Shown here: positions 12,845 to 25,452 of the stretch, piece by piece
Position numbering within the stretch: position 1 is the stretch's first letter
How the letters are laid out: each line of letters starts with the position of its first letter
Notes under the pieces: model-generated
What the model was told of the DNA's origin: nothing
What the model saw: the letters and a program-made list of their open reading frames with translations, nothing else
Database searches by the model: none
Assembly (NCBI RefSeq): GCF_010183535.1
Contig: NC_071331.1
Coordinates: 14,322,001 to 14,386,000 of the forward strand
Direction of reading: 5' to 3'
DNA length: 64,000 nt
Origin: Caenorhabditis remanei
Lineage: Eukaryota; Nematoda; Chromadorea; Rhabditida; Rhabditidae
Program-made: the position numbers and the translations under genes

Positions 12845-13772
12845 ATGTCGGTAAGTAGTTTTTTTTTATTTCGTCCTGAGTCAGTAGCCGGAGTAGTCTT
12901 TTCGCATTATTTTGATTGTGAAAGAGAAGACAAACTAAACAAACTTGTGAATTGGTATAATTAAAACTTATATATTATAGAAGGACGATGGAAAGCGAAA
13001 GAAGGAGTCGGTCGTCGATCTCACCAGATTTCTCGACAAAGAAATTCGCGTCAAGTTTCAAGGAGGACGTGAAGGTTTGTGCTTTCTTGCAGCAGCTATT
13101 CCAGGTTATTTATTTCGGGAATCAATTATCTGTTTTACAGCAAGTGGAGTGCTCCGAGGATTCGATCAACTTCTCAACATGGTTCTTGACGACTGCCGTG
13201 AGTATCTTCGCGATCCGCAGAATCCATCAGTTGTTGGCGATGAAACAAGGTAAGCACCGCTGTGAAAATTTCTTGAGCAGTCGACTATCTGAGGACTGTC
13301 AGAACTCATTCTCAAACGTAGGTAGTTTTTACTGTTTGTGGGATTTTCATTTTAAATTGTAGACGATTTTGAATTTGCTCATTCGTTAGGAAGAACAACA
13401 TTATGATAATTTATACATTTTTCGAGTTATTAGAACCATGGAGAGTCCTCTGTAGTTGAACTGTAAATGTATTCAAAATATCATACTCCCATAACGCACT
13501 AATGATATTTTGACCAAAACAAGCTTAAACAAAAGTAAATCAAACTATCTACCACTATTTCAAAACGTAAGCTACATAAACTACAAGTTTCCCTTTCCTT
13601 TATCTGAATTTGAATATCTGGAACGAAAGTAATAAAACATTCTCCCTGAACTTCACATTATTTTTTCAGACCACTCGGACTCATCGTAGCACGCGGAACC
13701 GCCATCACAGTTGTCAGCCCAGCCGATGGATTGGAGCAGATTGCTAATCCATTTGCGGCTCAAGACGAATAG
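12845..13772 (+). CDS. lsm-7: LSM-7, U6 snRNP / mRNA-decay Sm-like protein
   Basis: Sm-fold subunit of the LSm1-7 (cytoplasmic mRNA decapping) and LSm2-8 (U6 snRNA) rings. Exons 12845-12850, 12981-13074, 13141-13249 and 13670-13772 encode 103 residues, the normal LSM7 size. Sm1 motif residues are seen around VVDLTRFLDKEIRVKFQGGR and RGFDQLLNMVLDD, and Sm2 around GLIVARGTAITVVSP. The first coding exon is only ATG TCG before the donor. An AATAAA at 13841-13846 follows the stop by about 70 nt. Convergent with lgg-2. Confidence 0.93.
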
Positions 13773-14419
13773 CCTCTCTAATTATCTATAATTATTATAT
13801 GCATGTGATCTCCCCTTGCGATAAACATTCTTCAAAAAAAAATAAACGACGAAAAAGTTGTTATTACATACAAAACATTTGATAAATTGAGAAACATGAA
13901 ACAAGATGAAAGAAAGCATTTCGAAAGGATCCTTCTAGGCAGTCAGAAAGTCCATAGCGGTAAATTTCAGAGTTGGGAGGGCAGTAGGGAAAACAAGTCC
14001 CTATGGGCTTTAGAGACTAGCCAATTTGAGAATCACAGTAGCTTTTTTCTTTATTGAAAGAGGATCAGGTGAAGAAGAAGACGAAGAATTTCAAGAAAAC
14101 GGGCGAAAATGCAGAGAAATAGTGGAAAGGGACACATGAAAACTACACGAAGAGAAAGTAAGCGAATTTGGAAGTTTTTCGTTTTTTTTTTTCAATGTTT
14201 TAGGCTGGAAGTTTTGAGGTGGGAATTTGCGAGGATGAAATGAGCTAGGCAACTAGAAAATGTTTGGCCTGAGCGGTTGGTTTTCAGGTATTTACATGAA
14301 ACATTACAGAGATTTACAGTGAAAACTGTTGGCTGACAGTATTCAGAGGACTTGTTGGAGGAATTCAAAATTGATTAGAAGTGTTAGATTGGTGGAGAAT
14401 AAGACAAGATGTTTTTTGT
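13773..14419. other. 3' intergenic between lsm-7 and lgg-2
   Basis: Carries the 3'UTRs of two convergent genes. I see no other gene or repeat in it. Confidence 0.5.
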
Positions 14420-15404
<985 letters not shown>

Positions 15405-17292
15405 CGCTGTTTGTGTGTAACTTTGAAGCGTAGCTAGCATAAACGCCTCTTTACTTTTTCGTGTTGAGACCCGATTCTTGATCTGAAAAGTTCGAAATAA
15501 GGGGTTAACTGGTATTTCAAAAGTTGTGAAACTAAGAGGAAGAAGAAGAAGAAGAAGGAAAGGTTAGAGAGAAGAGGACACAGTATGTTTTTGTGCGTAT
15601 ATTATCAAGAAGAGAAAATACAGGTGAAAGGGAATGGGGCATTGAGAGAAAGAATCGACGAGACAGAGGCAGTCAGCGGCAGGCAGCACACGCTCTTCTG
15701 CTGTATGTCTCTTTGTCTTCTGAGTCTCTCGTTGTGTAGCAACTCTCTCTTCTAACACCACAAGATCGACTGAGCGACGAGGACACATGACCGCGAGACG
15801 ACGAGAGACCGAAAAGAAGAATCATGTGATGGGCGAAGAGATGGGGAAAAGAAAGCATAGAGCCAGAGGGTGTGTATGGCCCTTTCATTGCTACTACAGT
15901 AGTTTGATTCGCAGGAAGTGACAGACAAAAAGGTTGAGAAATTTGAAACGAAGCATTGAGTAGGAGGAAAGAGATGAAGTAAATAAATATAATGGCGAGA
16001 CTATTATCGAAATAAAAAAGTTCCGACATTTTTTCCTCGTCGGTGTTTGCGGACTCAAGCCAAAATTATCAAATTTTGGCTTGAGTCCGCAAACACCGAG
16101 GGGGAAAAAATGTCGGAACTTTTTTGTTGCGATAATAGTTGGCGTCATTGAGAAAGTTGAGTAGTTACTGGCAACATTTCGCTTTTTGAAACATGCAGTG
16201 GCTATAGATTTCAGTAGTAGATTAATTTAGAAGATGTTGGAACATCAGGAGAGCAGATTAGAATAGTTTTTCAGTAAAAAAATACAGGATGCTCAACAGA
16301 AATATAGAACTTTGCTAGACTGCTATCCATTCAGGAAAGCAGGATAACAGTTTGAGGCTATAAACTTCTAGACGCTTCTCTTTTATATGATTCTTGACTC
16401 AGAAGTACATGTACTTGGAATATAATTGGTGGCAAGAGAAGAGGATGATCAAAGTGCAATTGGACCAGCCAATAGTATGATCTAAGTCTTACTCAATCAG
16501 ACCAACTGTCTCTTTTTTGCAAAAAGAAGAAGACGAAGAACTTATCAATCTCTCGAACAGATGACCTTTTCATCTAAAGAGAAATGATGAAAATTGATGA
16601 AGTCTCGGTGGATAGTCTGACGAAAAAAAAACCGATTTCCTTTCGAAAAATTTCTCATTTCATGACATTGAAAATGAGTGACATCAGACTGTTTACTGCA
16701 GATGGTTTCTAACGAACGATTACCAGTGTTATGATGAGAAAAGAGATGAAATAATTGAAATGAGGAAGACAACGGAGAGCAATTCGGAGCCAGCGAGTGG
16801 AGACGTAGAAGAATTGAGAAATCGATGCACGAGAAGTCTCACATGTCGAATGAACGCAACATGTTTATGCCTCACAAATCAATAGGTAACTGCGAAATGA
16901 GTGTATGTGCATTTCTCTGCGTCTTCATCGTATTTATCTGTGGAAAGAATCTATTTTTGTAATCTTTGAGCACTATTTATTCTTGTTATCGGTACATTTA
17001 GTGATGGATGAGGAAAGTGCGCTCCATTGAGAACTTTACTTTATTTTCTATTCAACTAGTTCTGAATGAGTTAGAACGCATTGAGTTGAAGTTAAACGTG
17101 AGGACGGGAAATTGGAACTGTATCGAAAATATCGATACCACATGAAAATCAGTTTTTCGTAAATTTTAGTAAAATAAATAGACGTGAAAACCCTTTAATT
17201 TGTCTTAATAGTTTCTTCCACGAATTTTCCGAATCCAAAACATGTTGTTGGCAAACATAAAATCTAATTACAGAACAATAACGGAAGATGTG
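15405..17292. promoter_or_regulatory. Divergent promoter region of lgg-2 and fic-1
   Basis: About 1.9 kb between start codons, with GA/CT-rich stretches near 15530-15700 and a long hairpin at 16000-16139. An acceptor TTACAG ends about 19 nt before the fic-1 ATG at 17293. A 41-codon open frame starts at 16760 but is not supported enough to call. Confidence 0.45.
16000..16139. repeat. Near-perfect inverted repeat, about 65-nt arms
   Basis: The arms read outward as AAGTTCCGACATTTTTTCC / GGAAAAAATGTCGGAACTT and meet almost without a loop at CCAAAATTatcaAATTTTGG. The symmetry extends to CTATTATCG near the outer ends. It looks like a fold-back MITE or could form a long hairpin RNA if transcribed. 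It lies in the lgg-2/fic-1 intergenic region. Confidence 0.8.
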
Positions 17293-19058
17293 ATGTCAGT
17301 TCGACGACGGACTCATTCTGATGATTTCCCGTATCCTTTAGAAAGAACTAGACTGTCTTCAAAGCTTAATGGTAGACTCATCTTGAAAACTCCTAGAAAT
17401 TATCTAAAACTAAATGTTTCAGTTCTCCGTGAGAATCCACCACAACCTGTTCAACAAGGATATTCACTAACAACTGTTATTTTTGTTTCAATTGTAGTTT
17501 CAATAATCTGTCAACATGTTATTCCTCACACATTTTCATATTTAAATCAAATAATCAAAAGTGAGTTTTTTTTTACAAAAACGTCTCCAATTCAGTTCAT
17601 CATCTCAGATTCTCCAAAACGAAGAGCGCCAACACATTCAAATCTTCTGAATATTGGTTTTATTAGCACGAATCCACCCGAGAAATATGCTCCTGCTGTT
17701 CAAAAACCCACATTTTTAGTGGATCCAATATATGATGAAAAGTGGAAAGGAGTTCAAACAGCTGTACCAGTTATGACAACAGAATCAGAAGAGAAAAGAG
17801 ATAATGATCATGCAAAAGTGAAAGAAGCAATTCTGGCAGCAAAAGCAGCAAGTAGATCAAGAAGAGATGGAAATTTGGAGAGAGCAATGACAATAATGGA
17901 GCATGCGATGGCTCTGGCACCGAATAATCCTCAGATTCTGATTGAAATGGGCCAAATTAGAGAGATGCATAATGAATTGGTGGAGGCAGATCAGTGTTAT
18001 GTTAAGGCTCTAGCTTACGATCCAGAAAATTCAGAAGCTTTAGTGTGAGTTTTACATTGAGAGATGTAGGAAGTTGTATTCCTAATGATTTTCAGACTCC
18101 GCGCTAGAACAACGCCACTAGTTAGTGCAATTGATAGGAAAATGCTCCGATCTGTACACGATTTACGAAATGAATTCGCTCATTTGCAACATTCCACTGC
18201 ACTCAGGAGAATGATGAGGTAAAGAAAAAGTTTCATATAATATAAAAGAAAAGTTTTTAGAGAAACGTACTTTCTCTATGTCTACCACACAGTTGCAATC
18301 GAAGGGAATACTCTTTCTCTTGGACAAACTCGTGCAATTCTTGAATCTGGAATGGTAATTCCTGGAAAAAGTATACGGGAGCACAATGAAGTGATTGGAA
18401 TGGATGCTGCTCTTCGATTTCTGAATTGTTCTCTTCTTTCTAAAGGACATGATGAGATATCTATTGAGGATATTCTTGAAATGCATCGGAGAGTTTTGGG
18501 TAATGCTGACCCAGTTGAAGCTGGGAGGATACGAACATCACAAGTTTATGTCGGGAGATTCACTCCAGTTGCACCTGAATATGTTATGGAACAACTGGCA
18601 GATATGGTTGATTGGCTGAATGATGAAAGTACATTAGCGATGGATCCCATTGAAAGAGCAGCTATTGCTCATTATAAACTGGTTTTAGTTCATCCGTTCA
18701 CTGATGGAAATGGTAGAACCGCCCGTCTTTTACTCAATTTGATAATGATGAGAAGTGGATTTCCTCCTGTTATTCTTCCAGTTGAGACAAGAGCTGAGTA
18801 TTATGCATCACTCCACGTGGCGAACCTAGGAGACCTCCGACCATTTGTCAGATACGTTGCAAAACATTCAGAGGCTTCTATTCAGGTTTGATCTACACTT
18901 TTAAGAAGTGAACTGAGAGTTTTAATCATTTTCAGAGATATATAGGAGCCATGAAGACATCATCTGACAACACCATCAACGGGGAAGATTCCAGTTTGTC
19001 ACCGGAAGATTCCGAAGTCAGCGAGAAAATTGAAGCGGAGTGTCGATCAGGAAACTAA
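17293..19058 (+). CDS. fic-1: FIC-1, ER/nuclear Fic-domain AMPylase
   Basis: Adenylyltransferase of the FICD/HYPE family, modifying Hsp70-class chaperones and histones. Exons 17293-17371, 17423-17560, 17609-18044, 18096-18218, 18261-18885 and 18936-19058 encode 507 residues (the C. elegans protein is about 508). A transmembrane segment (about 40-60, YSLTTVIFVSIVVSIICQHV) is followed by TPR repeats, the inhibitory helix TVAIEGN, and the Fic core HPFTDGNGRTARLLL with the catalytic His and phosphate-binding Asn/Arg intact. The start MSVRRRTHSDDF agrees with the worm protein; an in-frame ATG at 17242 lies before a likely trans-splice acceptor. Introns of 51 and 48 nt are in frame and open, so they are easily missed. 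The Fic core seems nearly invariant and the N-terminal tail diverged relative to my memory of C. elegans. Confidence 0.95.
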
Positions 19059-19965
19059 TATGTTTTAAACGGAATTAGTTGTTTAATTTTATTAATATCT
19101 GTGATTCTTTTTGTTTTCCGGGTTTGTTCACTGTACTGAAAGTTTAAAAAAGAAATGGTTTTCTCTCAACGCAATCCACTTTTCTGAGTCACATGCACAT
19201 TCCAAACATTATTCAATTTGATTGAAAGCTTTTTAGTGTAAAAACCAATAGATCTAAAAGTTGTTTTCTTCCTCTACCCGCCCACATTTGAGAAAGTATA
19301 AAACACAAGAGGGAATCAATCATTTCGTACAGTTACAGTCTTTGCAGCAGATATTCTGTTCAGTCCAAACAATAGAACAGCACCTGGCCGATTTCATGTA
19401 ATATCTGAAAAGAAAAGATATTACATGTATCGGGTAGGAGCTGTTTGAGTAAAGGATCTTTCGAAGGTTAGTCACTTTGAAGATATCTTTAATTAGTTCT
19501 GGATGAAAGTTAGAAATCCAGATTGTAAATGAATTCAATTTTTTCTAAAGAAAAAGTTAAAGGAAGTGAGGTAGAAATACACTTTTTCAACAATGTTAAA
19601 GTTGGAAAATGAAGAGTTTCGATGAGACTTCTTGTTTTCAGTAAATCTTTGCAACAATCCAGAAATCAAACAGTACGACATAACTGTCTTTCGGCTTCTT
19701 CTTTTTTTTCAGATTCTCAACTTTTCTAATAGTAAATTATTTCATTCAGCGGCGGAATCAAAAAGGAAAAAAACAAATTCAAAATCATGAATGTCATGAT
19801 AGTCTATCATCAAAGCTTCTTGAAATTGGAGTGTTTCTTTTAAACAGTAAAAAATCATAGAAAAGGAATTAAGAAAAAAATTATATGAAGTTAATTTTAT
19901 TACATAAAAATTCAAAATAGAAAATGACTATTATCGTGAAATTCAATTACACCACATTAATAAAT
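19059..19965. other. Intergenic between fic-1 and PEBP gene
   Basis: Convergent 3' ends. It contains a plus-strand TATAAAA at 19297-19303 preceded by CCCGCCCACA, and a minus-strand Cys-rich open exon at 19320-19404 (see findings). No gene can be called with confidence. Confidence 0.4.
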
Positions 19966-20646
19966 TTATCCTTCGTGTTGAGCCAAGAAGAAGTTTCCAG
20001 CAATTGGATCTCCCAACTTGTTCTTTTCGATGAATTGTTTCACATTGAACTTGGCACGAGAACTTGGTTTTGGAACAGAGATACGTCTTCCTTGATGCTC
20101 CCACATGAGAATTACGTAACGATGAAGATCAGTTCTTGGTCCTGGAGCCGGACTTCCATAAGCCATTTGATGTTGTCCTGAACGACACATCATTTTAATT
20201 TGATTTAGAAATAAGGAAACATTCGTGGGGGTGTCTAATTTCAGATCAGATCAAAATAAGGTCAGGTGAAATCTGAAAAGTGCTACTCACCTCCATTAAT
20301 TCCATCGATGATATTACTTGCTGGAATATTGCAGACAAGCCAATGAAGCCATTCAGCCACCGATGGATTCTTTCTCGACAAGTTATCCGGATCGATCATG
20401 AGAACAGTGTAGATGCTCTCTGGATCAGCTCCTGGAAGAGCCCATCTTGGAGCATTTTTCAAGTTTCTGACCTGAAGAGTCATTCCTGGCTCTACTTGGA
20501 TTCCATCCCAGCAAAGCTGAAAAGTAGTTTTTATATGTTTGCTCTTAACGACCTTTGAAACTTACATGAAGCTTCTGTTTTGGTGCATTTTCTATGATCT
20601 TTGGAGTGATCTCGTGTTGAGCAAATGCTGCAGCAATATCAGCCAT
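19966..20646 (-). CDS. PEBP-family protein (Y69E1A.5-like)
   Basis: Phosphatidylethanolamine-binding/RKIP-like cytosolic protein. Exons 20646-20566, 20516-20291 and 20177-19966 encode 172 residues. The ligand-pocket signatures are recognisable: YTVLMIDPDNLSRKNPSVAE (the usual DPDxP has Leu for Pro), EWLHWLVCNIP, and GPRTDLHRYVILMW (equivalent of GPPxGxHRYVFLLY). Family members bind anionic ligands and modulate kinases, but the role of this worm paralogue is not known to me. From memory C. elegans has a PEBP gene beside aqp-12 on IV, which fits the position here. Confidence 0.9.
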
Positions 20647-21877
20647 TTCGAATGTTCTGAAGAATGAAGATTAATAAAATGGATGAGGAAAAAAGATGAG
20701 AGAAATCTGGAAGAAAACAAGAAAATAATGGAAAAATAACAGGTGTTTCAGGGCGTTTTATGAGCAGAAAACAACAAAGAACAGAGGGAGGAAAGAAGAA
20801 AAAAAAGAAGAAAAAAGATAGGAAAGAGCAGGATGTGACGTGGCAAAAGTAGAAGAAGAATGTATGAGATGGAGAAGAATGTGATGGATAGTAGGGGATG
20901 GGAATAGATAGGAGAGCAATGAATTGCAGCTGTACAATGGAAAGTGGTGAATCAGAAAACTAATTGATTGGAAAAGAGAAGGGAAGAAGAAGAACGGCGA
21001 ACATGGGTTATCTTTGCGAACCGCAGTAGGAACCATGCTTGCTGACTGGTTTCTCTAAAAATTCTGACAAAATTCACTAGATTTCAACGAGATTAAACAA
21101 GTTTTCGATTTACCAGCTCTGAAGCAATCTCGTTTGCCACAAGGGCTGCAAGGTCGTCAACAAATATTTGGTTTGTACGAATCTTCTGAAGAAGAAGTAG
21201 AAGGTCCGAATACAAACTTTAAAAGTATAAAAATTCCAAAAGAACTCGTAATATCAAAAATCTCTCCGATTAACAAAGAAGAGTGACCTTTATCCGTACC
21301 TCTCATCTGGCAGTTATGAGATTCAAAGTGAATGTGATGTACTACTTATTACACCGAAAAGGCGAGCAGAACTCAGATTACACTTTCCTTCCCATCCTCT
21401 TCTTCTTCTTCTTCTCCTACGTTTGTTCATCTGAGAAAACAACAGTTGACCGCCCCCATCTGACTCTGATTCTCTTCTTCTATCATATATCTTTTCATCC
21501 GGATGTTCTTGCTCATCACAGATTGAATGTGGTTTTTGAACGTTGTGATGAAATTGACAAGAGGGAATCCGGAAAACTATTGAAAGAGGAAAGAATGATA
21601 GGAACGAAACAAACGAAAACACGAAACATGAACAACTAATGATACAGTAAGACAGTCTTCTTAAATATCCTTTTTCGAACGATCAGAATCGTGAAAATAT
21701 ATTCGGAGACTACAACAGGTGAAAATTCATAGAAAACTACTCATTTCAATCAAACACGCCCCTTCAATATTAGCAGATCTTTCTGACTATTCTACCCCTT
21801 TCCTCCATCTCAATTTACTCAATTTTTCCATATTTCCCAACTTTTTGATTACTCATTTTTTCTACTTAAAACTCAAA
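20647..21877. other. Divergent intergenic, PEBP gene / chemoreceptor
   Basis: Purine-rich (GAA/GGA) sequence near 20760-21000 and pyrimidine-rich sequence near 21390-21410. No repeat or gene is evident. Confidence 0.4.
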
Positions 21878-23562
21878 ATGTACACGTATTCGGATGTTAC
21901 TGTAGATGTGAATCCGCCAACGATTCTTCTAAAATTCTATACTATTCACGGAGTTTTCGCTCTTTTTTTCAACGTTTTAGGAGTATTCTTGATTATGAAA
22001 AATCCGAGAATCGTCAAATTGTATCGAGGGTTCATGCTCAATATGCAGGTAAATTTTTAATATTTCCTAGCGTTCTTTGTTCTATGTCCGATGTTTGAAT
22101 ACAGCTGAAACAAGAATTTGATAAGCTTGTCAGGTTTATAACCAGAATTTTATTTTCGTTTCAACACATGTTCAAACGAAATGTTAACATTTAAATGAGA
22201 ACGGAACATTTGTTTTTCACATGAAAACATATTTCATTCTCAGTAGTTAGCAGAAAAGCACATGAAACTTAAAAAAAAAAAAATTGAAATACCCTGGGAC
22301 AGTTAAGTTTGCAACCAGATAATAGTTTAGAAAGCTAAAACATCAAACGAAAAAACGAAAAAGCTAAAATTTTAACGAATTACACTGGATAATGAACCGG
22401 GCACTGGATAATGAAAGGGGCTTTCACTACACAATTAAAGATCACAAATATTTCAGATTCTGTCTCTTCTAGCAGATGCACAAACAACACTTTTAATGCA
22501 GCCAGTTTATATCTTCCCAATAATCGGAGGGTACACAAATGGAGTTTGGTGGAATATTTTCAGAATGTCATCTCATTTACAAATGGGTATTTTTTTACTT
22601 TTATTATATCTTCAAGTTGCTTCGATTGTTTGTGCAATTGTTACAAAATTTCACGTTGTATCGAATATAGGAAAAGTGGGTTTCATGAAGTCTGGAAAAG
22701 TGTCTGAAAACAAATTTCAGTCTTCGAAACGTCCGCTCTTATTCTGGATTTTTGTTGTATTTTATCATAGCTGTGCTTTTCTTATTTTTGGAATTTTCTG
22801 TGTCTCCTACTTGACAAAACGAGAAGCAGTGGATCTCGTAAAAACGGTATATTCTTCCTTCAATTCAAAATTGCTCATGAGTTTTACAGAAGTTTCCAAA
22901 CGCAATGAACGTGTTCTCATTAGAAAATGTGGAAATTTATGATTTGGAAGTGAATAAATGGATGATTGGGACAACTTCTCTGATTGCTTCCATGCTTGTT
23001 GTAGGATGGATTTTCGAGTTTCCATCTGTCAAAAACTTGAATTTTCAGAGTTCTCTCCTCATATCATTGTATTTTTCGGTTCGACTTCTGAAAAAACTCC
23101 GTTCGAAACGTTTAATTATATCAGTTCGAAGTTTTCGCGGCCATCAAATAGCAGTTACGAGTCTGATGGCTCAAGCAACTATTCCATTTATTGTAATTAT
23201 AATTCCAATTGGAACTATTGTTTATTTCTTTGTTCATGTTGTCCCGAATGCTCAATGTGAATAACTTTCAAATTATTTCACTAACATAAGTTCATATTTT
23301 CAGATATATCAAATGCAATGATGGCCATCTACTCATTTCATGCTTCTCTATCAACTACTGTTATGATAATTAGTACACCACAATATCGAAAAATGATAAG
23401 AAGAGGTTTCAGGTGAGTTAATATTAATACAGAATGAAGTTATCTGAAGTCATATTTAGATCTCCAACAGCAGCAATATCTCCTCAAATGACAAGAGTTG
23501 TTCCAAATTCTGCAAATTCTGCAACAATTCGAATGAAAAAACTATCGACTCCTGATCTTTGA
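21878..23562 (+). CDS. Serpentine chemoreceptor, class I (sri)-like
   Basis: Seven-transmembrane nematode chemoreceptor. Exons 21878-22048, 22457-22675, 22721-22846, 22890-23256, 23304-23412 and 23460-23562 encode 364 residues. The N-terminal pattern of a short extracellular segment, a first hydrophobic helix ending MKNPRIVKLYRGFMLNMQ, then LLADAQTTLLMQPVYIFPII with a GY motif and SSHLQM, and a C-terminal YSFHASLSTTVMIISTPQYR before a basic Ser/Thr-rich tail, fits the Str superfamily, most like sri; srh is the alternative. The 45-nt intron 22676-22720 is in frame and open. The first intron (22049-22456) contains the tandem-like phrase CACTGGATAATGAA twice. An AATAAA is at 23614-23619. Confidence 0.82.
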
Positions 23563-23791
23563 AGAAATAATTGTTTTACGAAGTATTTATTATGCGATTG
23601 TGTCATTATTATCAATAAATACAAAAAAGATCAATACTGAACAAAAAGTTCGTCGAAAAATCATTTTACAAACGAAGTGTAAAAAGAAAAAAGTAAACTA
23701 AATGTTTCGGAAACTTGGATCCTGATGAATGGATGCAACGTCGGATAATCTGAAATAAATATTCAAAATATCTCAACAATTATTTGTTTCC

Positions 23792-25452
23792 TTACTGTTT
23801 CTTATCCGTATATGCTGGTAATTGGTTCTCAATATCCGCCACTTCATCAAGAATACTTTGCAACTGTTTCTCACTTTCAGCTTCTAAAGCAGCATCATCT
23901 TGTATGTGATATCCGATGAAGAACTCATAAATCCATGCTCCGAGAACTCCTCCAATCATCGGACAAATTATTGGAATCCAGAACCATTTGTAGTCTCTGT
24001 AACTGAATACTTCCCATCCGTATCCAGCACAAAGAGAGAAGAGACGAGGAGCGAAATCTCTTGCTGGATTGATTGCATATCCTGCATTAAGTGCCATCGA
24101 CATTCCAAGAAACGCTAGGAGAGCACCAATCCATGCAGGTTGAAGGAATGATGGAATTTCATTCCGACGGTCTGTAATTGCTGCAACACCGAGACAAAGA
24201 ACTAATGTTCCAGCTATTTGATCAATGATTGCATTGAATGTTCCGAGAAATGGACCAGGATACGTGGCAAATATTGAAGCAGTTGCTGTATGTCCAGTTA
24301 CAGTCCGATTACCTCCTTCGAATACATTTATTGCATCTGGAATTCGTCGAATGCTTGACCTCGTTTGTATCTAAAACCTACCGAAATAAACACAAAATAC
24401 TCCGAAAGCACCAAGAAAAGCTCCAATATTCTGAGCCACTACATACACCAAGAATCGAATCCAATTCATTTTTCCCTGAGTCACTTGGAAAAACGAAACA
24501 GCGGGATTGAGATGGGCACCCGATATCCGAGAACCCATGAGAACAGCCATCATAAGAACGAGACCCCAACCAACGGAAATTCCAATCCATTCATTATTTT
24601 TTCCTTGCGACAGAACATATTGGGCATTCACACATTCTCCTCCAAACTGAAAACAACAAAATAATAAAAATAATAAAAAGAAAAAAAGAACAGAAAAAGA
24701 AACCAACCACAAGGAATCCTGTGCAGAAAAGTTCTGCTATAAATGCTCGAATCAGTTCATTGTCAATTGTGAATTTTGGTCGGAGTCTTTCCACTAGATT
24801 CATTGTCATCTGAATTATTTGTATTGCAAGAATTAAATCTGAAAATTCAATAAGAATAAACAAACATTTTCCTCTTCAGATTTTGCAAATGGTGGGGGTC
24901 TATTAGTATGTTGTGACGACTTCTGACTCGGAGCAAACTCGAATGGAGTGTCAGTGACAGCGACAACCGAGTTGTCAACTGATTTTCTGTCTACTGCAAA
25001 AGGAGGCGATCCTGGAAAGGAGAACAACAATAAACTGTTTGTCGTGAAAAATGGGGGAAACGAAATGCGTATCATACAGGGAAACGATGGCTTCCGTATG
25101 GTGTTCCCACGAATTATTGATGGGGAAGCGGTGAAATAGAAAGGGGACAAACATGGAAAACTGTCGAAGAAAAGAAAAAGAAATGGGAATCAAGAAAAGA
25201 TTTCTGATTTGTTTTTTCAGATTTTGGGAATACCACTTCCTCCAATTGAAAAAAGGAATAAACCAACCCCCATCAGAGAAATTTCCATTAGTCAGTACCT
25301 GGTGGAGAGTGCATAGCAACACTGAACGGATTCTCAGCATCTGGTTTAGGTAAATCCTTAACCGCCAACTCATGAATCGAAAGAGCATCAGTAGTGTCAA
25401 ATGGGAATTTGAACGACCGATCAGAGGAATCAGAAGATGAGTCGGACAACAT
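23792..25452 (-). CDS. aqp-12: Aquaglyceroporin, AQP-12-like
   Basis: MIP-family channel. Exons 25452-25299, 25011-24866, 24809-24708, 24646-24382 and 24336-23792 encode 403 residues. Both pore loops are intact: HLNPAVSFFQ and INPARDFAPRLF; the Asp after NPAR and the large first loop point to a glycerol-permeable subtype. Six hydrophobic helices are visible. About 100 residues of polar, Ser/Asp/Pro-rich N-terminal tail, encoded by the first two exons, precede the first helix; a shorter product could start at MTMNLVERL in exon 3. The intron 24337-24381 is 45 nt. I chose MLSDSSSD because a TTTTTCCTAG acceptor lies just upstream. The symbol rests on synteny with PEBP and recalled C. elegans gene order. 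Confidence 0.85.

Noticed and set aside
20758..21036. 92-codon minus-strand frame rich in Ser/Phe
   Set aside because: Generated by a purine-rich tract on the plus strand; composition is low-complexity.
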